DNA of 64,000 nt from Arthrobacter pascens (GTDB lineage Bacteria > Actinomycetota > Actinomycetes > Actinomycetales > Micrococcaceae), in assembly GCF_030816475.1 (NCBI RefSeq), contig NZ_JAUSXF010000001.1, positions 4,340,001-4,404,000 on the forward strand, written 5' to 3'. The notes under the pieces were generated by a model. The model was not told the origin of the DNA and ran no database searches. It worked only from the letters and a program-made list of their open reading frames with translations. Positions 34,554 through 42,547 of the stretch are shown piece after piece. Position 1 is the first letter of the stretch, and every line of letters begins with the position of its first letter. A program made the translations under genes and the position numbers.

Positions 34554-36008
34554 ATGAACTCTGACCAGCAGTTATCCAAGTCGCTCAAGCCGCGGCATCT
34601 TTCCATGATTGCCATCGCCGGCGTGATCGGCGCGGGCCTTTTTGTGGGTTCAGGCGCTGCGATCCAGCAGGCCGGACCCGGAATCCTTCTTGCCTACATG
34701 GCTGCCGGGATCGTGGTGATCCTGGTGATGCGCATGCTGGGTGAGATGGCCGCTGCGAATCCGGAGACCGGATCGTTCTCCACGTACGCTGACAAGGCCC
34801 TGGGGCGGTGGGCAGGCTTCAGTATCGGCTGGCTCTATGCCTGGTTCTGGATCATCGTCCTGGGCATCGAGGCAACAGCAGGCGCGGCCATCATGCACCG
34901 CTGGGTGCCGGGTATCGACCAATGGGTCTGGGCGCTCATCCTCATGGTGCTGCTGACCCTGACCAACCTTGGCTCGGTGAAGTCCTACGGTGAGTTCGAG
35001 TTCTGGTTTGCCTCCATCAAGGTTACGGCGATCGTCCTGTTTCTGCTTTTCGGTGCCGCCGCCATCCTGGGACTCGTTCCCGGCGTTCCCGCTCCCGGCC
35101 TGAGCAACCTGACGGGGAACGGCGGGTTCCTGCCTAACGGTCCGGGAGCTGTCCTGGCCGGCATCCTGGTCGTGGTTTTCTCGTTTTTCGGTGCCGAAAT
35201 CGCCACCATTGCGGCCGGCGAATCCGAAAATCCCGTTGATGCCGTCAAGAAGGCCGTGAAGTCCACGGTATGGCGCATCCTGGTGTTCTACATCGGCTCG
35301 ATCGCCATTGTTGTCACGCTTTTGCCCTGGAACTCCGCCAATGTGGCCAAGAGCCCGTATGTTGCCGTCATCGAACTGTTCGGGATCCCCGGTGCGGGCA
35401 CCATCATGGACATTGTTGTGCTCACCTCCGTCCTGTCCTGCCTGAACTCCGGGTTGTACACCGCCAGCCGCATGCTCTTCTCGCTCTCCAAGCGCGGCGA
35501 TGCACCCAAGGCGTGGACCCGGATTTCCCGCCGCGGTGTTCCTGCCACAGCTGTCCTTGCCTCAACTGTCGTGGGTTTCGTGACGGTGGGACTGAACTAC
35601 GTCGCCCCGGACACGGTTTTCCTGTTCCTCGTCAACACCTCGGGCGCCATCGCCCTGTTCGTCTGGCTGGTTATCGCAGGCTCGCAGCTCATCCTTCGCA
35701 GGCGGATGGGGGCAGCGGCAAAGGATCTGGCCCTGAAGATGTGGCTGTTCCCGTACCTCACGTGGGTGTCCATTGTTAGCATCGTGGCACTGCTCATCGG
35801 CATGGTCATCCTCGAATCCACCCGCGAATCGCTCCTGCTGTCCTTGGCGCTGGGCGCGGTTGTGGTGGGCATCGGCCTGTGGCGCTACCGCAAGCCTGCC
35901 GCTCTTGCCACCGCCGACCTTCGCGGTGGGACCGGCGAAGATGAGACCGCCGAAGGTGAGACCGCCGAAGGTGAAAACACAGTCGTAGGTGCCGGCCCGG
36001 CGGCGTAA
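34554..36008 (+). CDS. APC-family amino acid permease, GabP-like
   Basis: The 484-residue protein has 12 membrane segments and the amino-acid permease signature near the start (HLSMIAIAGVIGAGLFVGSG, residues 15-34), then GEMAAANPETGSFSTYAD and FSFFGAEIATIAAGESENP. This matches the GABA/proline/aromatic branch of APC transporters (GabP, ProY, AnsP); substrate not resolvable by eye. AAGGA lies 10 nt before the ATG. The C-terminus carries a short tandem acidic repeat (ETAEG twice, encoded by 15-bp repeats near 35945-35975), a likely slippage-variable tail. Divergent from the LAL regulator. Confidence 0.85.
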   Translation: MNSDQQLSKSLKPRHLSMIAIAGVIGAGLFVGSGAAIQQAGPGILLAYMAAGIVVILVMRMLGEMAAANPETGSFSTYADKALGRWAGFSIGWLYAWFWIIVLGIEATAGAAIMHRWVPGIDQWVWALILMVLLTLTNLGSVKSYGEFEFWFASIKVTAIVLFLLFGAAAILGLVPGVPAPGLSNLTGNGGFLPNGPGAVLAGILVVVFSFFGAEIATIAAGESENPVDAVKKAVKSTVWRILVFYIGSIAIVVTLLPWNSANVAKSPYVAVIELFGIPGAGTIMDIVVLTSVLSCLNSGLYTASRMLFSLSKRGDAPKAWTRISRRGVPATAVLASTVVGFVTVGLNYVAPDTVFLFLVNTSGAIALFVWLVIAGSQLILRRRMGAAAKDLALKMWLFPYLTWVSIVSIVALLIGMVILESTRESLLLSLALGAVVVGIGLWRYRKPAALATADLRGGTGEDETAEGETAEGENTVVGAGPAA

Positions 36009-36037
36009 TTCTTCGCTGTCGGTAGATCACTGCTCAA

Positions 36038-36087
36038 ACAGGCCGCATGCGGTGTGTTCCTCTCGGAACAACCTGCATGCGGCCTGT
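36038..36087. terminator. Bidirectional hairpin between convergent genes
   Basis: ACAGGCCGCATGC (36038-36050) pairs perfectly with GCATGCGGCCTGT (36075-36087), and the intervening sequence pairs further with few mismatches around a TCTC loop. It lies between the permease stop and the end of the DUF1345 gene, where a shared terminator is expected. Confidence 0.75.
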
Positions 36088-36121
36088 GCGTGTCCCGGCC
36101 GGAGCGGGGCCTGCCGTCTGC

Positions 36122-36772
36122 TTAGGCCGCCAGGCCCAGCACCAGGTTGATGGTGGCAGCCAGGATGACCGTCCCGAACAGGTAGGACAGCAGGCTGTGC
36201 TTGAGGGCCTCGCGCCGGATGCGGGGATTCTCGAGGTTGGTGTCCGACACCTGGTATGTCATGCCGATGCTTGTTGCCAGGTACGCGAAGTCCGTGTACC
36301 GCGGTGGCTCGTCCTGGTTGAAGCTGACCCCGCCTACTTTCTCTCCTCCGTAGTAATGCTCCGCGTAGCGCAGGGTGAAGAGGGTCTGCACCAGCATCCA
36401 GGACAGCGCGACGCTGGCGAGTACCAACGCGGCACCGCCCAGCCTGGTGCCGCCGCCCTGGTGTGAGTCCACAATCACGACGGCGACGGCTGCCAGCGAG
36501 GCAGCGTTGGCCACAAGGATGAGAAAGTCGGTAGCCGCGCGCGAGGGATCCTCCGTGGTGGCGTGCGACTTGGTTTCGTCCGGATCCAGGCCGCCGATCA
36601 CCACCCACACCCATGCGACGTAGACCAGGGCCGCAGTGGCCCAGCCCGCCGCCGGTGCCTGCAGCCAGCGTCCCGTCGCGCCCGTGGCGGCGGATGCTGC
36701 CAGTCCCGCCACAATCATGGCCACGAATCTCAGGCGGCTGCGGCGCACCCTTGGGCGCAGGGTTTCAGTCAT
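36122..36772 (-). CDS. DUF1345 membrane protein
   Basis: From ATG 36772 the protein has 216 residues and five to six membrane segments. The conserved DUF1345 blocks are visible: VYVAWVWVVIGGLDPDETKS, TLRYAEHYYG, and FAYLATSIGMTYQVSDT. Function is not known for the family. The open frame to 36811 adds 13 residues without a ribosome site. It faces away from the rpsF operon. Confidence 0.8.
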   Translation of the reverse strand: MTETLRPRVRRSRLRFVAMIVAGLAASAATGATGRWLQAPAAGWATAALVYVAWVWVVIGGLDPDETKSHATTEDPSRAATDFLILVANAASLAAVAVVIVDSHQGGGTRLGGAALVLASVALSWMLVQTLFTLRYAEHYYGGEKVGGVSFNQDEPPRYTDFAYLATSIGMTYQVSDTNLENPRIRREALKHSLLSYLFGTVILAATINLVLGLAA

Positions 36773-37151
36773 GCTCTGAACTCTAACGGGGGCAGAGCCC
36801 GCGGCAGCCACTCCGTCACCTGAGGCAGCCTTTTAGGGTCCACCCTCTCGGCCCGAGGCGGGGTGGCGCGGATCTGCCGCCGTCGGCCGTCCAAAAGAGT
36901 GCCTGCCGTGACACGAAACGGCAAGGAGGCGCGGTTTTCCACATAGGCGCAGCCGCGGTGTCCCGGCAGCCGCACGGCGCTTACTCTTGAGTCACGCGCA
37001 AATCGCCTTACCGGTCCAAATGCACTAAGATAGTGAAGTCTGTGCTGCGTCCTGCCTCCGTTCCGGTGGCCGGACATTGCATGGCACCGCAAATGAACCT
37101 CCTGTTACGGAAATGCCGTAACCGCTTAGCCCAAAGGAGGTGGGTTCACAT
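36773..37151. promoter_or_regulatory. Promoter region of the rpsF operon
   Basis: This 379-bp gap separates the divergent DUF1345 and rpsF genes. TAAGAT at 37026-37031 is a fair -10 candidate for the rpsF operon, leaving a leader of about 115 nt; no strong -35 is visible at the right distance. A TTTTCCACA one-mismatch DnaA-box-like site is near 36939-36947. The structured leader at 37097-37141 is listed separately. Confidence 0.45.
37097..37141 (+). promoter_or_regulatory. rpsF leader RNA: Shine-Dalgarno-sequestering helix (S6:S18 leader-like)
   Basis: ACCTCCT (37097-37103) is the exact complement of the rpsF Shine-Dalgarno AGGAGGT (37135-37141). Between them GTTACGG (37104-37110) and CCGTAAC (37116-37122) form a perfect 7-bp hairpin with loop AAATG, directly stacked on the outer helix, leaving an 12-nt single-stranded CGCTTAGCCCAA-type bulge with C-rich sequence. 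An RNA of this shape would hide the ribosome site. Autoregulatory S6:S18 leaders are known before rpsF in other bacteria; assignment to that class is inference. Confidence 0.65.
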
Positions 37152-37457
37152 ATGCGTCCTTACGAATTGATGGTAATCATCGACCCCGAGGTCGAAGAGC
37201 GTACCGTTGAGCCGTCGCTTCAGAAGTTCCTAAATGTCATCACCAACGATGGTGGAACCATCGAAAAGGTTGACATCTGGGGCCGTCGCCGACTGGCCTA
37301 CGACATCAAGAAGAAGTCCGAAGGTATCTACGCCGTGGTGAACTTCACCGCCAAGCCGGACACCGCCAAAGAACTTGACCGCCAGCTGAGTCTCAACGAG
37401 ACCATCATGCGCACCAAGATCACCCGCCCCGAAGAGCAGAAAGTTGTTGCCGAGTAA
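37152..37457 (+). CDS. rpsF: 30S ribosomal protein bS6
   Basis: This 101-residue protein ([20 protein letters not shown] at the start, [17 protein letters not shown] in the middle, [13 protein letters not shown] near the end) is a standard-length bS6, which binds the central domain of 16S rRNA with bS18. The start is ATG 37152 with AAAGGAGG at 37133-37140; an upstream frame start at 37140 overlaps the ribosome site and is wrong. First gene of rpsF-ssb-rpsR-rplI. Confidence 0.97.
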   Translation: MRPYELMVIIDPEVEERTVEPSLQKFLNVITNDGGTIEKVDIWGRRRLAYDIKKKSEGIYAVVNFTAKPDTAKELDRQLSLNETIMRTKITRPEEQKVVAE

Positions 37458-37532
37458 TTCCGGCTTCGATTTTCATTCTTTACCCCGCAGGAACGAACTC
37501 TCTTCATCCAGGATCGAACAAGGAGGCAGTAG

Positions 37533-38102
37533 ATGGCAGGCGAGACCACCATTACGGTCATCGGTAATCTCACCAATGACCCGGAGTTGCGGTTCACTCC
37601 GTCAGGTTCGGCAGTAGCGAACTTCACCATCGCTTCCACCCCACGCACCTTTGACCGCCAGTCGAATGAGTGGAAGGACGGGGAAACCCTGTTCCTCCGC
37701 GCATCTGTATGGCGTGAAGCTGCCGAGAACGTCGCCGAATCCCTCACCAAGGGCATGCGCGTGATCGTTTCCGGCCGTCTGAAGAGCCGTTCCTACGAAA
37801 CAAAAGAAGGCGAAAAGCGCACCGTTATCGAGCTCGAAGTCGATGAAATCGGCCCGAGCCTGCGCTATGCCAACGCCAAGGTCAACCGCACCCAGCGCTC
37901 CGGCGCCCAGGGTGGTCAGGGTGGCTTCGGCGGAGGCGGCGGCGGTGGCTTCGGAGGCGGCGCTGGTGCAAACCAGGGCGGCAACTCCGGTGGAAACTGG
38001 GGCGCAAACCAGCCCGCAGCGCAGGAAGACCCTTGGGCAACGCCCGGGGTCAGCAATGCCGGCGGCTGGGGCAACGGCCCGGACTCCGAACCTCCCTTCT
38101 AA
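37533..38102 (+). CDS. ssb: Single-stranded DNA-binding protein
   Basis: The 189-residue product has an N-terminal OB fold ([20 protein letters not shown] to about 110), a Gly/Gln/Asn-rich flexible linker (about 125-170) and the acidic tip DSEPPF, which recruits replication and repair partners. AAGGAGG precedes the ATG. Position between rpsF and rpsR is the usual bacterial order, tying SSB supply to ribosome genes. Confidence 0.97.
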   Translation: MAGETTITVIGNLTNDPELRFTPSGSAVANFTIASTPRTFDRQSNEWKDGETLFLRASVWREAAENVAESLTKGMRVIVSGRLKSRSYETKEGEKRTVIELEVDEIGPSLRYANAKVNRTQRSGAQGGQGGFGGGGGGGFGGGAGANQGGNSGGNWGANQPAAQEDPWATPGVSNAGGWGNGPDSEPPF

Positions 38103-38184
38103 CCACTCATTAAGGCCCGACGCCGGGACCGCCGCGGTTGCCGCAAGGCACCGCACGTGACTGCCGCCGTCGGACCACCACCAT

Positions 38185-38206
38185 CCCGTGGATCAATATC
38201 CACGGG
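38185..38206 (+). promoter_or_regulatory. Perfect hairpin upstream of rpsR
   Basis: CCCGTGGAT (38185-38193) and ATCCACGGG (38198-38206) form a 9-bp stem with a CAAT loop, 24 nt before the rpsR start and just ahead of its AGGAG site (38218-38222). There is no U-run, so it is not a simple terminator. It may be an attenuator, a processing site or a protein-binding leader. Confidence 0.5.
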
Positions 38207-38229
38207 CTCCCTAGAATAGGAGCTCCACG

Positions 38230-38469
38230 ATGGCTAAGGCTGAACTCCGTAAGCCCAAACCAAAGTCCAACCCCTTGAAGGCCGCTGACATCACCGTCAT
38301 CGACTACAAGGACGTAGCATTGCTGCGCAAGTTCATCTCCGACCGCGGAAAGATCCGCGCCCGTCGCGTCACCGGCGTCACGGTCCAGGAACAGCGCAAG
38401 ATCGCACAGGCAATCAAGAACGCCCGCGAAGTTGCTCTGCTGCCTTACTCCGGCGCTGGCCGCGGCTAA
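38230..38469 (+). CDS. rpsR: 30S ribosomal protein bS18, cysteine-free form
   Basis: A 79-residue bS18 with the conserved core ([20 protein letters not shown], then [26 protein letters not shown]). The usual N-terminal zinc-ligand cysteines are absent; [11 protein letters not shown] occupies the place of the CxxC segment, and no Cys is present anywhere, so this is a zinc-independent (C-minus) version. AGGAG precedes the ATG. Whether a C-plus paralogue exists elsewhere cannot be seen. Confidence 0.95.
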   Translation: MAKAELRKPKPKSNPLKAADITVIDYKDVALLRKFISDRGKIRARRVTGVTVQEQRKIAQAIKNAREVALLPYSGAGRG

Positions 38470-38486
38470 GGAAGGGATTAACTAAC

Positions 38487-38939
38487 ATGGCAAAGCTCAT
38501 TCTGACCCACGAAGTAACCGGTCTCGGTGCTGCTGGCGACGTTGTCGAGGTCAAGGACGGTTACGCACGTAACTACCTGCTGCCCCGCAACTTCGCCCTG
38601 ACCTGGTCCAAGGGTGGCGAGAAGCAGGTTGAGTCCATCAAGTCTGCCCGCGCCGCCCGCGAGCACGCTTCTCTGGAAGACGCTCAGAAGCAGGCCGCTG
38701 CACTCTCCGCGAAGCCGGTCAAGCTCGTTGTCAAGGCTGGCGAGACCGGACGCCTGTTCGGCACCGTCAAGCAGGGCGACGTAGCCGACGCTGTCGAGGC
38801 CGCTGGCCTGGGCCGCATCGACAAGCGCAAGGTTGAACTGCCGGCACACATCAAGTCGGTTGGTTCATACCAGGCCAACGTCCGTCTGCACGACGACGTT
38901 GCTGCCGTGATCGAACTCGACGTAGTCGCTGGCAAGTAG
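38487..38939 (+). CDS. rplI: 50S ribosomal protein bL9
   Basis: The 150-residue protein has the N-terminal RNA-binding domain signature ([20 protein letters not shown], residues 13-32), the long connecting helix (about 40-75) and the C-terminal domain ([20 protein letters not shown]). Length is normal. It follows rpsR by 17 nt and ends the ribosomal set; a strong hairpin lies 45 nt downstream. Confidence 0.97.
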   Translation: MAKLILTHEVTGLGAAGDVVEVKDGYARNYLLPRNFALTWSKGGEKQVESIKSARAAREHASLEDAQKQAAALSAKPVKLVVKAGETGRLFGTVKQGDVADAVEAAGLGRIDKRKVELPAHIKSVGSYQANVRLHDDVAAVIELDVVAGK

Positions 38940-38984
38940 CACTTCCGGCCATTGGCCGCAAAGCGCTATGCAGTCCTGACTGCT

Positions 38985-39032
38985 GAAGGCCCCCGCTTTC
39001 GGATCCTCCGGGAACCGAAAACGGGGGCCTTC
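38985..39032 (+). terminator. Hairpin terminator after rplI
   Basis: GAAGGCCCCCGCTTTCGG pairs with CCGAAAACGGGGGCCTTC (one unpaired base pair position) around a 12-nt loop. The stem is very stable but no T-run follows, as is common for actinobacterial terminators. Confidence 0.8.
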
Positions 39033-39113
39033 GCCGTTCCTGGCCCGGCATGTTCTACCGGGCTCTTGGGCGGGGGCTCCGATGCGCTGCAACTGGCCTA
39101 TGCCGGCCGGGAG

Positions 39114-39536
39114 TCAGCCGTTTTGTGTCCATGCCGTCATATGCCGATAGCCGGCCCGGATCAGCTCCGCGAGCACGGCCTCGTCCACATCTTCCAGCTT
39201 GTTGACATACAGGCACCCCGCTCCAGTCCGGTGCTTGCCCAGCCTGGGCAGCAGTGCGCCGGCCTCAGGGCTTTGCAGGAGCCGGTAAAGCGAGAGGCTC
39301 GCCTTCCTGGGCGAGAAGCCCACAGCCGCCGCATCGCCTTCCCGCCCGGTTTCGTATCTGTAGTGGTACCGCCCGAATCCCACGATACTGGGACCCCACA
39401 TCACGGGCTCCTCGCCGGTGATCGTGGACATCAGTTCCAGGAGGCGCAGGCTGTCCCGGTGCCGCACAGAGTGGTCCACACCATCGAGGAACCCGCCGAC
39501 GGAAGCCTCTGTTGCCTGGGTTTTGTTTTCGGCCAT
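39114..39536 (-). CDS. DUF1801 domain protein
   Basis: From ATG 39536 the protein has 140 residues with the DUF1801/YdhG-like pattern: GEEPVMWGPSIVGFGRYHYR and AAVGFSPRKASLSLYRLL. The family has an alpha/beta fold of unknown function, often in stress or resistance settings. The frame could run to 39692, but the extra 52 residues are Cys-rich and unlike the family. Expression is opposite to the flanking genes; no clear ribosome site is visible, so the start is uncertain. Confidence 0.75.
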   Translation of the reverse strand: MAENKTQATEASVGGFLDGVDHSVRHRDSLRLLELMSTITGEEPVMWGPSIVGFGRYHYRYETGREGDAAAVGFSPRKASLSLYRLLQSPEAGALLPRLGKHRTGAGCLYVNKLEDVDEAVLAELIRAGYRHMTAWTQNG

Positions 39537-39695
39537 GGAGGAAGTCTGGCAGAGGGCTGTGAAGTTGTCAGGGCCGAGGCAGGGATGGCTAGGCCGGATA
39601 GAGAGCCCGGGGAATAAAGACCGGTGGACGGCCGTTGGGCAAGTACATGCAAAAACATGTATCCTAGTTTTCCAGCCGAACCTCAGGAGCACACC

Positions 39696-40322
39696 GTGGA
39701 AACCCGCCGCATCATCGTCCTTTCAGCCGGTCTGGGCGTCCCTTCGTCGAGCAGGCTGCTTGCCGACCAGCTCGCGGCCTCCGCGGAACGACAGCTCTCC
39801 GCTGCCGGATACCAGGTGGCGGTGGAGGTTATCGAGCTCCGGGACCTTGCCGTGGACATCGCCAATAATTTCGTCACGGGCTACGCCGGACCGCGCCTCG
39901 CTGAGGTTATCGCGGCCGTGGAGGCCTCCGACGGCGTCATCGCTGTGACCCCGGTGTTCAGTGCGTCGTACAGCGGCTTGTTCAAATCCTTCATCGATGT
40001 CCTGGACCCGAAGTCGTTGGAGGGGAAGGCAGTCCTGCTGGGTGCCACAGGAGGCACAGACCGCCACCAGATGGTGCTGGACTACGCCATGCGACCGCTC
40101 TTCAGCTACCTGCGGACCCGGATGACTCCCACCGGTGTCTTCGCCGGTCCCCAGGACTGGGGAAACACGGACGACGGCGGATCGCCGCTTTCGGTGCGCA
40201 TCGACCGCGCGGCGACCGAGTTCGCCGTGCTGCTCCAGGGCAGCCAGCCCCGCCCCCGGCCGGCAGCGTCGCAAACCCTGCCGTTCGAGCAGTTGCTGGC
40301 GGGCATCTCGGGCGGTCGCTGA
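39696..40322 (+). CDS. NADPH-dependent FMN reductase (CE1759 family)
   Basis: The 208-residue flavodoxin-fold protein shows IIVLSAGLGVPSSSRLLADQ at the N-terminus and VIAVTPVFSASYSGLFKSFID (FMN contact region), then GKAVLLGATGGTDRH. It reduces FMN with NADPH, probably to feed a flavin-dependent monooxygenase not present in the window. GTG 39696 is chosen because AGGAG ends 7 nt before it. Ala/Pro-rich tail after residue 185. Confidence 0.85.
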   Translation: METRRIIVLSAGLGVPSSSRLLADQLAASAERQLSAAGYQVAVEVIELRDLAVDIANNFVTGYAGPRLAEVIAAVEASDGVIAVTPVFSASYSGLFKSFIDVLDPKSLEGKAVLLGATGGTDRHQMVLDYAMRPLFSYLRTRMTPTGVFAGPQDWGNTDDGGSPLSVRIDRAATEFAVLLQGSQPRPRPAASQTLPFEQLLAGISGGR

Positions 40323-40423
40323 GGCAAGTCCGGGCAGGCAAATCGGGCGCTCTCTGACGCGGGTACGGGCAGGGGCATCGGAGGGGGCCGAACTTTCGGG
40401 CCGTCCCGCTCGTTGTCCGGGAC

Positions 40424-40759
40424 ATGAAATGTCCTGTGGATTCCGTTGACCTGATTATGAGCGAACGCAGTGGTGTCGAGATTGACTACTGCCCCCAGTG
40501 CCGCGGCGTGTGGCTGGACAGGGGTGAACTGGACAAGATCATTGATCGGGCCGCCGATTCCCTGGGCGGAGGGGCTGCCCGCCCGGCAGCCCCGGCACCC
40601 GGGGTGGGGCCGCCGCCGCTGTACCAGAACTTTGAGCCCCGCCGCGAGCAGCCCCGCCCCGATGACCGGAACTACGGGAAGCAGGGCTATGACCGCGACT
40701 ACGACCGGCGCCGGCCGAAAAAGAAGGAGGGCTGGCTGGGCGACCTATTCGACTTCTAG
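40424..40759 (+). CDS. TFIIB-type zinc-ribbon protein
   Basis: This 111-residue protein has a zf-TFIIB ribbon: MKCPVD at the start, then YCPQCRGVWLDRGELDKI. Only three cysteines are obvious (Cys3, Cys23, Cys26), as in many family members. The rest is a Pro-rich linker and a strongly charged tail (DRDYDRRRPKKKEGWLGDLF). The family is widespread in bacteria and without proven function. Confidence 0.8.
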   Translation: MKCPVDSVDLIMSERSGVEIDYCPQCRGVWLDRGELDKIIDRAADSLGGGAARPAAPAPGVGPPPLYQNFEPRREQPRPDDRNYGKQGYDRDYDRRRPKKKEGWLGDLFDF

Positions 40760-40837
40760 CGGAGCCGCCCGGAGCCTACAGAGCTGCCGGGACGTGGCTG
40801 CCGCCGGCCGCGGGCGGCTGGTGCGCCAGTCGTGGTG

Positions 40838-41407
40838 TCAGTCGTCCAGGAGCGCGATGAACTCACGCGCCTGCTTCAGTGAGATGTCTGAGTGGCGCGT
40901 GAGGGCATTGGCTGCGGCTTCGGTGTCGCCGCTGCGTGCGAGCGTGCGGATCCGCCCGTAGATCTCGTCATTGAGCATGTTGCTAGAGACTTCGCGGGTG
41001 ACGTCGCCTTTACTGGCGATGGCACGGTACCGGTAAGGGAAGCGCTGCGGGACATCGTCCTCATCAGGGTCAGCCGCCACGGGCTCTGCTGCGGGACTCC
41101 GGTACGGCTGGGGGTGGGCCGCCAGCGCGCCCACTGCATCCCGGGCGGACCGCAGGCCCTCTCCGGTTGCCTCGTAGTAGAGCTTGATGGCTGCCATCGC
41201 CTGTCCCTGGGCGATGAGCGCGTAAAGCCGACGGTGCTGGTCCTCGGTAAGCCTCGCAGCGGCTGAACGGGCAACCTCTACGGGATCCACTGCGGGGGTG
41301 GCAGGCCGGGAGCTGGCGGCGGCCCGCCTGCTGACGGCCCGGGCGGCCAAGGCCACGCCTATAGCGACAACAACCATGATGAGGGTGGGGATCAATAGCG
41401 ATTGCAT
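40838..41407 (-). CDS. Membrane-anchored protein with two bL12-C-terminal-like repeats
   Basis: The 189-residue protein has one N-terminal membrane segment (LLIPTLIMVVVAIGVALAA), then a cytoplasmic part with two copies of a short two-helix unit: about residues 60-95 (ALIAQGQAMAAIKLYYEATG, LRSARDAVGAL) and 158-189 (TLARSGDTEAAANAL, SLKQAREFIALL). The unit resembles the IKLVREATGLGLKEAK region of ribosomal bL12. The 41411-41860 gene, 3 nt upstream, has the same design with one copy. Function unknown. Confidence 0.65.
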   Translation of the reverse strand: MQSLLIPTLIMVVVAIGVALAARAVSRRAAASSRPATPAVDPVEVARSAAARLTEDQHRRLYALIAQGQAMAAIKLYYEATGEGLRSARDAVGALAAHPQPYRSPAAEPVAADPDEDDVPQRFPYRYRAIASKGDVTREVSSNMLNDEIYGRIRTLARSGDTEAAANALTRHSDISLKQAREFIALLDD

Positions 41408-41410
41408 TGT

Positions 41411-41860
41411 CTAAAGCCGATCTACATACTTTTTGGCGGTAGCCAGGTCCGAGTGTGTTGCCTGGCGGAGTAGTTTGATGGCCTGGATCTTCTGTCCGTT
41501 ACGCGCCATCGACTGCAGCTGCTGGAAGAGCTGGGGATTCAGCTGACCGCCGGGAAGTGCCAGGTAGCCATAATGCCCGGGGCTTGCCTGCGCCTCCTGT
41601 GCGGCCCGGGCGTGTCCCTCCTGTTGCGACTGCTGCTGCTCATTCTGGCTGGGCCGGGTAGTGGCGGTCACGCGGGCGCGAGCCGCGGTGGCTGCCCGGA
41701 CTTGGGACGCATAGTGCTCGGCAGACCGCATCGCGAGGTCCTGCTGGTACCTTTCGGCGTCTGAAATGCCGGAATCCCGGGGGCGCAGTGCCGTCGCGAA
41801 CCCCCAGAGCACCGCCACAAGAATCAAGGCAGGCAGTAACACGATCAGTATTTCGCCCAT
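41411..41860 (-). CDS. Membrane-anchored protein with one bL12-C-terminal-like repeat
   Basis: The 149-residue protein has an N-terminal membrane segment (IVLLPALILVAVLWGFATAL), a Gln/Ala-rich coiled middle (QNEQQQSQQEGHARAAQEAQ) and a final two-helix unit (LQSMARNGQKIQAIKLLRQA, DLATAKKYVDRL) like the C-terminal domain of bL12. It overlaps no gene but lies 3 nt upstream of its paralogue, so both are probably made from one mRNA starting in the dnaB upstream region. Confidence 0.65.
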   Translation of the reverse strand: MGEILIVLLPALILVAVLWGFATALRPRDSGISDAERYQQDLAMRSAEHYASQVRAATAARARVTATTRPSQNEQQQSQQEGHARAAQEAQASPGHYGYLALPGGQLNPQLFQQLQSMARNGQKIQAIKLLRQATHSDLATAKKYVDRL

Positions 41861-42547
41861 AAATAGAGCTTAGGCCAGTTCCCGGTTATCCACAGCATAT
41901 TCCGTGGCCCGTATGCAAGCAGCAGGCTTCCGCGGCGATTTCGCGCAGTCCGGTGTGCAATCGATCACAAAATGCGCATGAATCGCCACGATCATGGCTC
42001 GAAAACGGCCAACTATCAACAGCGCCAGCCTGCAAGCTGTGGATGAAGGTTCATCAAAAGAATATTTACTCCACACGCTGGCAAGAACGTTTCCGCAGGT
42101 CAGAGCGATATGTGAGGCAAAACTTTCTTTGTTTCCACAGGCTCACCCACAAGCTGTGCACAAGCTATGCCCCTTAGTGCACAGGTTATCCACAGCTGCG
42201 GGCAGGTGCCGGCTTTGCTGTGGAGACAAGGAGGGCTAGCGTAGCGGAATACCTGTTTTGGGGCTGCGGAAACGGGTCTCCGACACTGTGGCAAACACCA
42301 TGACCGGTCCAATGACCTGGGCGTGGTGCTGCCCTCTGTGGATAACCTGTGGATTGTGGGGATAAGTGTGCGTGCACGCGCAAAAAGAATGCTTGCAGGC
42401 CGACCGGCCGGAAATGTCGGTGCCTGCCTGTACACCTGAAGCGTATGGCGTTGCGGACGTCCCGCTGCGTCCGCACCCGGCAGGAAAAATGGCTTACGTG
42501 CCGCGGCAGCTTGATAACGCCGCAGCATACAACGGAGGACGGCAGCT
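41861..42547. promoter_or_regulatory. DnaA-box cluster upstream of dnaB
   Basis: This 687-bp gene-free stretch contains three perfect DnaA boxes: TTATCCACA at 41886-41894 and 42186-42194, and its complement TGTGGATAA at 42337-42345. Near matches lie at 42039-42047 (TGTGGATGA), 42131-42139, 42143-42151 and 42349-42357 (TGTGGATTG). About 0.005 perfect 9-mers would be expected by chance in this length (both strands). It also holds the divergent promoters of dnaB and the bL12-like pair. Whether it is a titration site, a DnaA-controlled promoter or an origin-like element is open. Confidence 0.75.

Noticed and set aside
41861..42547. Chromosomal replication origin
   Set aside because: DnaA boxes are real, but neither dnaA, dnaN nor rpmH is adjacent, so calling it oriC is not supported from this window.
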